Shown piece after piece: positions 13,157 to 19,429 of a DNA stretch of 19,429 nt; the stretch's first letter is position 1; every line of letters begins with the position of its first letter. Where the stretch lies: the NCBI GenBank assembly GCA_905214895.1, contig CAJMNP010000004.1, positions 1 to 19,429 on the forward strand, given 5' to 3'. Made by a program: the position numbers and the translations under genes. The notes under the pieces were generated by a model, which made no database searches, was not told where the DNA came from, and worked only from the letters and a program-made list of their open reading frames with translations. The DNA is from an uncultured bacterium (GTDB taxonomy: Bacteria > Actinomycetota > Coriobacteriia > Coriobacteriales > Coriobacteriaceae).

Positions 13157-14242
13157 TTAGGCCAGGTGCGCGATAACGGCATCGGCAAAGGCCTGCGTGC
13201 CCACAGCGCCCTCAACGGAGCCGGTCTGGGCACGACGCACGTCACCGGTAACCTGCTCGCCCTCGTCGAGCGTGGCAGATACGGCGGCACGAATGCGATT
13301 GGCAGCATCGTTCTCGCCCAAGTGGTCGAGCATCATCGCAGCAGAAAGGATCTCGGCCGTGGGGTTGGCGATATCCTGGCCCGCGATATCGGGCGCGGAG
13401 CCGTGCGTTGCCTCGAAGATGGCGCAGTCGGCACCGATGTTGGAGCCGGGGGCCATGCCCAGACCACCCACCAGGCCGGCGCACAGGTCGCTCACGATGT
13501 CGCCGTACAGGTTGGGCAGCACCAGAACATCGAAGTCGTTGGGGTTCTGGACCAGGCCCATGCAGGTGGCGTCGACGATCTTGTCGTTGAACTCGATATC
13601 GGGATAGCCCGCGGCCACCTCGCGCGCAACGCGCAGGAACAGGCCGTCGGTCGCCTTCATGATATTGGCCTTGTGCACGGCCGTCACCTTTTTGCGGCCG
13701 CAGCGGCGGGCATACTCAAAGGCGTACTCCACAATACGGCGGCTCTTGGCGATAGAGATGGGCTTGATCGAGATGGCGGAATCGGCGGCGAATGTCTTTT
13801 GGCCCGAACGCTCGACAAGCTGCGAGAGCTCCTCGACCTCGGCTGCGCCCTCGTCGAACTCGATGCCGGCATAGAGGTCCTCGGTGTTCTCGCGCACGAT
13901 GACCAGGTCGACGTCGCGGAAACGCGAGCCGTCGCCCGGCTGCGACAGACAGGGACGCGCGCAGGCATACAGGTCAAAGTGCTTGCGCAGGGCCACGTTA
14001 ACGCTGCGGAAACCCGTGCCGACCGGCGTGGTGATGGGGCCCTTGATGGCAACCTTAGTCTCGGCGACCGCGTCGAGCACGTGCTGGGGCAGCGGCGTGC
14101 CAAACTCGTCCATGACGCCGGCGCCGGCCTCCTGGACGTTCCAATTGATCTGGACACCGGTGGCCTCGACCACGCGGCGCATGGCCTGCGTAATCTCGGG
14201 ACCGATGCCGTCACCGGGAATCAGGACTACATCGTGCGCCAT
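13157..14242 (-). CDS. NAD-type isocitrate/isopropylmalate dehydrogenase family protein
   Basis: The 361-residue enzyme belongs to the beta-decarboxylating dehydrogenases. Motifs: GDGIGPE (10-16), [28 protein letters not shown] (71-98, with substrate-loop Ser80, Asn82, Arg86 and Arg96 as in isocitrate dehydrogenases), [13 protein letters not shown] (116-128), Lys191 in VHKANIMK, and [25 protein letters not shown] (246-270) with metal ligands Asp248 and Asp252. HGSAPDIAG (280-288) carries the Asp typical of NAD users, not the Lys/Tyr of NADP enzymes. I favour NAD-dependent isocitrate dehydrogenase (2-oxoglutarate for glutamate synthesis), with homoisocitrate or 3-isopropylmalate as alternatives. 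It is last in an apparent operon, six bases after the HEAT-like gene. Confidence 0.82.
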   Translation of the reverse strand: MAHDVVLIPGDGIGPEITQAMRRVVEATGVQINWNVQEAGAGVMDEFGTPLPQHVLDAVAETKVAIKGPITTPVGTGFRSVNVALRKHFDLYACARPCLSQPGDGSRFRDVDLVIVRENTEDLYAGIEFDEGAAEVEELSQLVERSGQKTFAADSAISIKPISIAKSRRIVEYAFEYARRCGRKKVTAVHKANIMKATDGLFLRVAREVAAGYPDIEFNDKIVDATCMGLVQNPNDFDVLVLPNLYGDIVSDLCAGLVGGLGMAPGSNIGADCAIFEATHGSAPDIAGQDIANPTAEILSAAMMLDHLGENDAANRIRAAVSATLDEGEQVTGDVRRAQTGSVEGAVGTQAFADAVIAHLA

Positions 14243-14248
14243 AATCTG

Positions 14249-14947
14249 TTACTCCTCGTCTTCGGCGTCGTCAGATTTTTTAACGCTAGCACGCTTCTTC
14301 TTTTTGGAGAGATCCAGGTCAAAACGTTTAACAAGCATTTCGCAAATCTCGCTCGAACGGGCCTTGAGATAGCTGCCCTTACCGTTCTCGGCATCGAACT
14401 TAAGGCGCAGCGCGAGCTTCTCGGCAACCTCGGCGTCGATCTCGCCCTGGCAAAACTCGTACAGGCAACCGAGCATGTCGCGATACTCGAGGTCGCCGTG
14501 GTAGCACTGGATGGCCTCGTCCAGGATGGGCCAAGCCTCGCGCGAACGCTCGACGCTCGTGGCACCCCACACGCACAGCAGGCGGAAGGCGGCATAGCGC
14601 AGCGTGGAGGAGATCTCGTCGAACAGTGCGGTCTCGGCGCCCTCAAAGGCATCGCCCAGCTGCTCGGGGCAGGTGGTAGCGAGCGCCGTCAGGGCATCGA
14701 GGGCCTCCCAGCGGGTCTGCGCCTCGGGGCGGTCGAGCGCCTCGATCAGCGCAGGCACGCAGGGCACGACGCGCTGCGGGTCACGCTCGGCCAGCAGATG
14801 CAGCACGCGGGCGGCAAACTGGCGGATGCGGCGCGTGGGGCAGCCGAGCTCCTTGACCAGACGGTCGACGGCGTTCTCGTTCTCCTCTGCCAGCTGAAGC
14901 TGTGCCAGCTCCTCGTCGGTGAGCTGTTCGTCTTTGTTTTCTGCCAT
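14249..14947 (-). CDS. HEAT-repeat-like hypothetical protein
   Basis: The 232-residue protein is acidic and predicted almost wholly helical. Paired-helix units such as RIRQFAARVLHLLAERDP, VPCVPALIEALDRPEAQTRWEALDALTALAT and ISSTLRYAAFRLLCVWG look like three or so HEAT/ARM repeats (about 35-140). A charged tail with KKKK followed by DDAEDEE closes it. No catalytic motif is seen, so protein binding is the likely activity. It lies 12 bases after the small membrane protein and six before the dehydrogenase, in a tight operon. I do not recognise a named family and cannot give a specific partner. Confidence 0.75.
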   Translation of the reverse strand: MAENKDEQLTDEELAQLQLAEENENAVDRLVKELGCPTRRIRQFAARVLHLLAERDPQRVVPCVPALIEALDRPEAQTRWEALDALTALATTCPEQLGDAFEGAETALFDEISSTLRYAAFRLLCVWGATSVERSREAWPILDEAIQCYHGDLEYRDMLGCLYEFCQGEIDAEVAEKLALRLKFDAENGKGSYLKARSSEICEMLVKRFDLDLSKKKKRASVKKSDDAEDEE

Positions 14948-14959
14948 AGTTACCTCTTC

Positions 14960-15388
14960 TTATTTCTTAGCGTGCTTGCCAGCACCCTTGCTGTCATCGG
15001 TGACCGAGATGAGCTGTCGGTCGGCTGCGCCATTGCGACGCGCACGGCGGCGTTCCTCGGCGTCGCCCGCGTCGGCGGCGGCGCGGTGAGCCTTGTTGAC
15101 GTTAAAGACCTCGTCGTGCTTGCGCCACGGACCGACGGACTCGCCAAAGCTCATCTTAAGGCCGGCGATAAAGCCGCCGAGCCAGCCGATCGGCGCAAAC
15201 TGCACCAGCGGGAACAGTGAGAACACCCAGGTCAGCAGGACGACTGCCGCCGCGCCTGCAAAGTTGGCAATCCAGTAGTCGCGCTTGGTGATCACGCGCT
15301 TTTCGCAGGCCCACTGGCCGCACAAAAAGCCAATGTAGATCGCAAAGAGAAAGAGCACCAGCGCGAGCACCACGAACGTCCAGCTCAT
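14960..15388 (-). CDS. small membrane protein, unknown function
   Basis: The 142-residue protein has three hydrophobic segments (about 4-24, 42-62, 66-78) and a charged Ala/Arg-rich cytoplasmic tail (DAGDAEERRRARRNG near 110-124). ATG 15388 is chosen because GAGGAG lies eight bases upstream, inside the end of the preceding gene; the farther start at 15424 would overlap that gene more. It is probably translated in coupling with the dehydrogenase upstream. No family was recognised. Confidence 0.7.
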   Translation of the reverse strand: MSWTFVVLALVLFLFAIYIGFLCGQWACEKRVITKRDYWIANFAGAAAVVLLTWVFSLFPLVQFAPIGWLGGFIAGLKMSFGESVGPWRKHDEVFNVNKAHRAAADAGDAEERRRARRNGAADRQLISVTDDSKGAGKHAKK

Positions 15389-15393
15389 GGGCG

Positions 15394-16473
15394 CTACTCC
15401 TCGTGATGATGGCCGCAGCAGCACTCGTGGCCGTCGTCATGGCCGTGGCCGCCGCAGCACTCGTGGTCCTCGCCGTGATGGTGACCGCAACCGCACTCGT
15501 GGTCGTCGCCATGCTCGCCGCAACCGCAGCCGTCCTCGTGGGCACCGTGCTCCTCGGGACGATACTGCGACCAGTCCAGACCGGCGGCGATGGCATCGGC
15601 CTCCTCCTTGTAGAGGACCGTGATGGCCTGGGTGCCCAGCTTGGCGCCACCGATGGCGTCGAGCATGTCGTAGAGCGTAAAGGCCACGTCGGCGCCGGGC
15701 AGCGCGAGCTCGCGGTCATCGGCGTAGGCGAGCGCCAGACGCAGATCCTTAATGAAGTGCTCGACCATAAAGCCGGGCTTGTAGTCGCCGTCGAGCGCCT
15801 TGGGGGCTAAGCTCTCCATAGCGCCGGACTTGCCGGTGCCGCCCAGGATCATCTGGCGGGTCTTCTCCAGGTCAAGGCCGCTCAGCTCGGCAAATGCCAT
15901 GGCGTCGGCCATGCCGACCATGCAGGCGCCCAGCGACACCTGGTTGGCGAGCTTGGCAGCCTGGCCCTTGCCGGCGCCATCGAAGCAGCAGATGTTGGCC
16001 GCAAAGGTGGCAAGGATATCGCGGACCGGCGCGATGTCGTTCTCGGTGGCGCCCACGATAGCCGTGAGCGTGCCGGCGATGGCGCCCGACTCGCCGCCGG
16101 TGACGGGGCAGTCAAACGCCATGCGACCGGAGACTTGAGCGGCCTCGGCAATGTCACGGGCGAGCTCGGGCGAGCTCGTGGTGAGGTCGATCAAGACCGC
16201 GCCCGGCTTGGTGCACGCGAGCAGGCCGTCGCCCGCCAGGTAGAGCTCCTCGACCTCGGAGGGATAGCCCACCATGGTAAAGACGACATCGGCGTTCGCC
16301 GCGGCATCGGCCGGCGTATCGGCCCAGACGGCGCCGCGCTCAACGAGCGCTGCGGCCTTGGACTTGGTGCGGTTGTTGACCGTGACGGGATAGCCGGCGT
16401 CCAGGATGTGGCCGGCGATGGGGGCACCCATGATTCCGGTGCCGATAAATGCGACGGAGAGCTTGTTTGCCAT
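15394..16473 (-). CDS. 3-hydroxyacid dehydrogenase family (HIBADH/GarR type) with His/Cys-rich C-terminal tail
   Basis: The 359-residue protein is a beta-hydroxyacid dehydrogenase: NAD(P) loop GTGIMGAP (11-18), DCPVTGGESGA substrate loop (121-131) and the catalytic Lys174 in KLANQ. Relatives oxidise 3-hydroxyisobutyrate or reduce tartronate semialdehyde; the substrate here is not clear. The family usually stops near residue 295-300. Here residues 307-359 form an extra tail with 14 His and 9 Cys in 53 residues, in blocks such as DHECGCGHHH, DHECCGGHGH and GHECCCGHHH. Such composition is seen in Ni, Zn, Cu or Co binding regions. It lies 98 bases after degV with no terminator between, so they are probably co-transcribed. 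AAAGGAAAGG lies just before the ATG. Confidence 0.88.
   Translation of the reverse strand: MANKLSVAFIGTGIMGAPIAGHILDAGYPVTVNNRTKSKAAALVERGAVWADTPADAAANADVVFTMVGYPSEVEELYLAGDGLLACTKPGAVLIDLTTSSPELARDIAEAAQVSGRMAFDCPVTGGESGAIAGTLTAIVGATENDIAPVRDILATFAANICCFDGAGKGQAAKLANQVSLGACMVGMADAMAFAELSGLDLEKTRQMILGGTGKSGAMESLAPKALDGDYKPGFMVEHFIKDLRLALAYADDRELALPGADVAFTLYDMLDAIGGAKLGTQAITVLYKEEADAIAAGLDWSQYRPEEHGAHEDGCGCGEHGDDHECGCGHHHGEDHECCGGHGHDDGHECCCGHHHEE
15397..15555 (-). repeat. imperfect internal repeats encoding the His/Cys tail
   Basis: The last 53 codons are built from about three imperfect copies of a unit coding roughly (D)DHECxCGHHH. The copies end ECGCGHHH, ECCGGHGH and ECCCGHHH. This suggests growth of the tail by short tandem duplication. 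It is part of the dehydrogenase gene, not a separate element. Confidence 0.7.
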
Positions 16474-16571
16474 GAAACCTTTCCTTTTGGGTTGGGTGTT
16501 ATTACCAGGTTGAATACTCGGTGCCAGCGTTTGGGCTGTGAGTTGAGGGCGATTACGGCCGCGTTACTTGC

Positions 16572-17525
16572 CTACTGGCCGCGCACGCGGCGGGCGATGC
16601 GGTCGGAAAGCGAGGCTTTCTCGGCGCGGTTCTTGCCCCAAAACGCAAGTGCCACCATGCCGGGCCCCACGTGCGAGCCGATGGTAGGACCGACGGAACT
16701 ACGGATAATCGTGACGTCGGCGCAGCCCTCCTCCTTGCGGATGGCGGCTTCGAGCCAGTCGCCGTCCTTCTCGGCATCGGCAGTCATAATGGCGATGGGC
16801 ATAGTGCGATCGGGCACGTAGTTCTCACGGAACGACTTGAGGATGGACTTGAGCGCCTTCTTGCGGCCGCGGTTGACGCCGATCAGCGACAGCGAGCCGG
16901 CAAGGTCGTAGGAGAGCTCGGGCTTGACGTCGAGCTTTGCCGTGAGCTGTGCCGCCGCGGGCGGAATGCGGCCGCCTGCAGCCAGCGCGTCAAAGCTCTC
17001 GAGCGTAAAGTAGCCGTGGACATAGGTCTTGGCCTCGTTTGCCCAGTCGACCAGCTGCTTGGCGGTGAGTCCCGCTGAGCGCTGGCGCACGGCCTCGAGC
17101 GCCAGGAGCTCGCCGGTCGCGCAGGGCAGAGCGTTGTCGACCACGTACAGCTCAAAGTTGGGATACTCGGCGCGCACGGCGTCCGCCGCCTGGCACGCGG
17201 AGTTGTAGCTCGACGACAGCGCCGAGGTAAAGCACAGGTAGACCGTGGGCGTACCCTCTTTGGCGCACTCGGTAAAGAACTCGATATAGCGACCGAGCGA
17301 CACAGCCGAGGTGGACACGCGGGCACCGGCGCGCATGCGGTCGTAGAACTCCTTGGGTGTGATGCTCGACCAGATGTCATCCGTGCGCTCCTCGCCATCG
17401 ATAATGAAGGGGAAACCCAAGATATCGACATCGAGGTTCGCGGCGACCTCGGGGCTAAAGTCGCAGCAGGTATCGACGACGATGCGGCAACGGTCCGAAT
17501 GACCGGCGGATGCGGCCTTGTCCAT
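16572..17525 (-). CDS. DegV family fatty-acid-binding protein
   Basis: The 317-residue protein fits the DegV family, whose members bind a fatty acid and can act with fatty-acid kinase FakA. Signatures are IVVDTCCDFSPE at the start, FPFIIDGEE, STSAVSLGRYIEFF, FTSALSSSYNSA with the Ser/Thr residues that hold the carboxylate, and AAGGRIPPAAA. ATG 17525 is chosen over TTG 17528; AAGGAG lies eight bases upstream. It follows the HPF terminator and probably heads the transcript that continues to the hydroxyacid dehydrogenase. No fakA-like kinase gene is in the window. Confidence 0.88.
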   Translation of the reverse strand: MDKAASAGHSDRCRIVVDTCCDFSPEVAANLDVDILGFPFIIDGEERTDDIWSSITPKEFYDRMRAGARVSTSAVSLGRYIEFFTECAKEGTPTVYLCFTSALSSSYNSACQAADAVRAEYPNFELYVVDNALPCATGELLALEAVRQRSAGLTAKQLVDWANEAKTYVHGYFTLESFDALAAGGRIPPAAAQLTAKLDVKPELSYDLAGSLSLIGVNRGRKKALKSILKSFRENYVPDRTMPIAIMTADAEKDGDWLEAAIRKEEGCADVTIIRSSVGPTIGSHVGPGMVALAFWGKNRAEKASLSDRIARRVRGQ

Positions 17526-17543
17526 CAAAGCGACTCCTTACGT

Positions 17544-17575
17544 AAAAAGGCGGCCACCCGCATGGGATGGCCGCC
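17544..17575 (-). terminator. intrinsic terminator of the hibernation-factor gene
   Basis: On the minus strand GGCGGCCA and TGGCCGCC, extended by CCC/GGG-type pairs, form a strong stem followed by TTTTTACG. A second small inverted repeat, CGTTAACT / AGTTAACG (17579-17600), lies directly before it. Confidence 0.9.
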
Positions 17576-17604
17576 AACCGTTAACTCATGCAAGTTAACG
17601 TATT

Positions 17605-18189
17605 TTACTCGTCAAGTGTTTCGATGCGGGGCTTGATGATGCCATATCCACCATTCTTACGGTGATACACCACATTGATGAGACCGGTCGTCGCGTTCTC
17701 GAACACGTAGAAGTCGTGGCCCAGCAGATCGGTCTGCACCAGCGCCTGCTCCTCAGTCATCGGGGTGACGTCGATAACCTTCTCGCGGACGAGCAGGTCG
17801 TCCTCCTCCTCGGGCAGCAGCAGGTCGGCCAGATCCTCGACGCGCTCGACCGGCGCGACATCCGCGGCGCTGGCACCGCCCTGGCGGTTGTCCACGACCT
17901 TGGTCTTGAACTTACGCAGCTGGCGGGTGACCTTATCGGCAGAGAGGTCGATGGCGGCGTACATATCTGCACCGTGCTCGGCAACGCGAATTACCGAACC
18001 GCGGGCACGAACCGTAACCTCGACGATTGCCGGGTTGGGGTTCGAGGGGTTCTTCTCATAACGAAGTACAACGTCGACCGTCATGGGCTCGATATCGAAA
18101 ACCTTGAGCGCCTCGCCGATCTTCTCATCCACATGCGCACGCAGAGCATCGGTTACCGTCGTCTTGCGTCCAGAAACCTTGATATCCAT
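17605..18189 (-). CDS. hpf: long-form ribosome hibernation promoting factor (HPF/RaiA family)
   Basis: The 194-residue protein has an S30AE N-terminal domain (about 1-100: MDIKVSGRKTTVTDALRAHVDEKI, VTVRARGSVIRVAEHGADMYAAIDLSADKVTRQLRKFK) and the short C-terminal dimerisation domain of long HPF (about 138-190: VIDVTPMTEEQALVQTDLLGHDFYVFEN, GLINVVYHRKNGGYGIIKP). Long HPFs pair 70S ribosomes into inactive 100S dimers in stationary phase. ATG 18189 is six bases after GGAG and matches the usual start; the 18249 extension has no family counterpart. The linker is acidic (LLPEEEDDLL). It is flanked by terminators, so it is a single-gene unit. Confidence 0.92.
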   Translation of the reverse strand: MDIKVSGRKTTVTDALRAHVDEKIGEALKVFDIEPMTVDVVLRYEKNPSNPNPAIVEVTVRARGSVIRVAEHGADMYAAIDLSADKVTRQLRKFKTKVVDNRQGGASAADVAPVERVEDLADLLLPEEEDDLLVREKVIDVTPMTEEQALVQTDLLGHDFYVFENATTGLINVVYHRKNGGYGIIKPRIETLDE

Positions 18190-18249
18190 ACGTGGCTCCA
18201 ATCTGCCTCGGGGACTTACTGTACTGGCTATGTACCCATTGCCGTGCAT

Positions 18250-18506
18250 TTAATCACGCGGATTCCTAAAGACCCGAATAACGACTGCTTGATACCGCAT
18301 ACCGAAGTCTCGCACTTTTCTGTGGCAAAGTGCGCTATGGAAGAGCGACGGCGACTTTGGTTTTGCACCTAAAAAATGTCTTTGACCTGCTGGTTTTATG
18401 GAAACGAAAAAGCCGGGCTCCCCTGTTGGGAGAGCCCGGCGATGCGTGTTGAAACCGTGAAGAGGCGTCCCTCCTAGCGCATAGGAGACGCCACCCCTAG
18501 CAATAA
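18250..18506. other. intergenic region between the hpf gene and the solute-binding protein gene
   Basis: No gene is seen. It holds the terminator at 18402-18440 and an eight-pair hairpin CGCACTTT / AAAGTGCG (18311-18318 and 18327-18334) upstream of hpf. I could not settle on an hpf promoter; TACATA and TACAGT hexamers occur near 18210-18235 on the minus strand without clear -35 partners. Confidence 0.5.
18402..18440 (-). terminator. intrinsic terminator of the solute-binding protein gene
   Basis: On the minus strand GCCGGGCTCTCCC and GGGGAGCCCGGC form a strong stem with a short loop, followed by TTTTTCGTTTC. It lies 67 bases past the stop at 18507. Confidence 0.9.
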
Positions 18507-19429
18507 CTAGCTATTGAGCTTGTTAATGTCGTCGTCGGTGATAGTGCCCTCCTGGCTGGACGATTTATCCTCGGAGGATGCACCATCGCTGCTCGAATCG
18601 GAGGATGCGGACTCGCTGGATCCGGTGTCGGTCGGCTGCACGTCGGCGCCCGAGACCGTCTTGGTGGTGAGGTCATAGGGCATCGTGCCGTACCAGACGG
18701 AGTGGACCGCCTCGAGCGTGCCATCGACCGTGATACCGTCGAGGGCATCGCTCACGGCACGGCATAGCTCGTCGTTGGCCGCGAGGCCCGCGACGCCGAG
18801 CGTCGAGGGCGTCTCGAGCGTGCCGACGTAAGAGACCTGGCTCATCAGGCGCGCAAGGTAGCCGCCGGCCGTGGAGTCGCAGATCACGTAGTCGACCTCG
18901 CCGGACTCGAGTGCCTCAAAGCACTCGTTGATGTTGGAGAAGGTCTTTTGGTTGGCCGTGATGCTCTGCTTGGCGAGCGCTTCCTGCGAGGCCGAGGAGG
19001 TCTGAACGCCCAGGGTAGCGGTGTTAAGCGTTTCGGTGGAAACGCTCAGCGACTCGCCGTCGCTCGTCTTTCCGAATACTGCCGCAGCGTCGTACAGGCA
19101 AGTACCAAGCGTGCTGATGTCATCATCCGTGGAATTGATATCGCCAATGAAGATGTCGGCCTTTTTGTCGCCAAGCACGGAATCAGCAGAAGACGCATCG
19201 ACGAAGGCAACTTTAAGGCCCATACGGCTTGCAAGGGCGCGGGCAGCGTCGACCGCATACCCCGTGAGCTCGCCGTCGGTGCCCTGCATGGCCTGCGGCG
19301 CATCGGAAGTATCGAGGGCGACCGTCAGGGTACCGGGGGTGAACAGGGCATCATCCGACACCGTGGGCGTGACGGTCTCGTACTCGATCTGGTCGATCGT
19401 GGGAGTCGTGAACGTAGACAGCGGGTTGA
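18507..19429 (-). CDS. amino-acid-type ABC transporter solute-binding protein, 5' end outside the window
   Basis: The frame stays open from the stop at 18507 to the window edge, so at least 306 codons are present and the true start lies beyond 19429. The GTG at 19361 is only an internal codon. The sequence LTVALDTSDAPQAMQGTDGELTGYAVDAARALASRMGLKVAFVDA is the opening of a family 3 solute-binding domain (SBP_bac_3). VDYVICDSTAGGYLARL and GVAGLAANDELCRAVSDALDGI follow its later lobes. The last ~45 residues are a Ser/Asp/Glu-rich low-complexity tail. It probably binds an amino acid or small polar solute at the cell surface. Signal peptide, lipobox and partner permease are not visible here. Confidence 0.82.
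   Translation of the reverse strand, partial: NPLSTFTTPTIDQIEYETVTPTVSDDALFTPGTLTVALDTSDAPQAMQGTDGELTGYAVDAARALASRMGLKVAFVDASSADSVLGDKKADIFIGDINSTDDDISTLGTCLYDAAAVFGKTSDGESLSVSTETLNTATLGVQTSSASQEALAKQSITANQKTFSNINECFEALESGEVDYVICDSTAGGYLARLMSQVSYVGTLETPSTLGVAGLAANDELCRAVSDALDGITVDGTLEAVHSVWYGTMPYDLTTKTVSGADVQPTDTGSSESASSDSSSDGASSEDKSSSQEGTITDDDINKLNS

Noticed and set aside
13148..15220. A 690-codon open frame on the plus strand
   Set aside because: It runs antisense through the NAD-type dehydrogenase, HEAT-like and small membrane protein genes. Its composition is the usual shadow of GC-rich codons, and no family pattern is visible.
15403..15810. A plus-strand Ala/Val-rich frame resembling membrane spans opposite the His/Cys tail
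   Set aside because: Its hydrophobic look follows from reading the His/Cys/Gly/Glu codons in antisense; the sense frame is continuous with the dehydrogenase.
18311..18334. Hairpin upstream of hpf as a riboswitch
   Set aside because: An eight-pair stem alone does not match any riboswitch class I know, and no alternative terminator or sequestering structure is visible next to it.

Overview
The window looks like chromosomal DNA of a gut actinobacterium of the class Coriobacteriia, most like Collinsella. The basis is high GC with GC-rich third codon positions, a GalNAc-type mannose-family PTS, a DUF2975/XRE pair, and the protein sequences themselves. This is recognition from memory, not a search. 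Almost every gene is on the minus strand; only a flavodoxin-like gene and the DUF2975/XRE pair are clearly on the plus strand.

Region 1 (1-4719). A minus-strand group encodes a LacX-type aldose epimerase, a LacC-type tagatose-6-phosphate kinase and a YhcH/TabA-type sugar anomerase, ending in a strong intrinsic terminator. Between the kinase and yhcH lies a 3' remnant of a second nagA gene (42 codons plus stop). A plus-strand flavodoxin-domain gene follows with its own terminator, converging on an intact nagA.

Region 2 (4783-10700). An agaS sugar isomerase/deaminase gene, a GntR/UTRA regulator, and a five-gene PTS operon transcribed in the order IIA, YajC-like, IIB, IIC, IID. The same 13-base site CTGGTAGTAACCA lies in front of both agaS and the PTS operon, so the GntR protein probably controls both. 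Together the genes give a near-complete N-acetylgalactosamine route: PTS import to GalNAc-6-P, NagA deacetylation, AgaS conversion to tagatose-6-P, LacC phosphorylation to tagatose-1,6-bisphosphate. The final aldolase is not in the window.

Region 3 (10243-10945) is a 0.7 kb regulatory intergenic region with operators, cre/LacI-like palindromes and a cluster of repeated 11-mers. It is followed by the plus-strand DUF2975/XRE module, which ends in a bidirectional terminator.

Region 4 (11945-19429), all minus strand: a membrane-anchored SurA-N-like protein; an apparent operon degV, hydroxyacid dehydrogenase with a remarkable His/Cys-rich tail, small membrane protein, HEAT-like protein, NAD-type isocitrate/isopropylmalate dehydrogenase; then a long-form ribosome hibernation factor and the 3' part of an amino-acid-type solute-binding protein cut by the window edge.

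The items most worth a second look are the metal-binding-like tail on the dehydrogenase, the nagA remnant, the YajC-like gene and enlarged IID inside the PTS operon, and the repeated motifs of the 10.4-10.7 kb intergenic region. I saw no CRISPR array, tRNA, rRNA, insertion sequence or phage gene.
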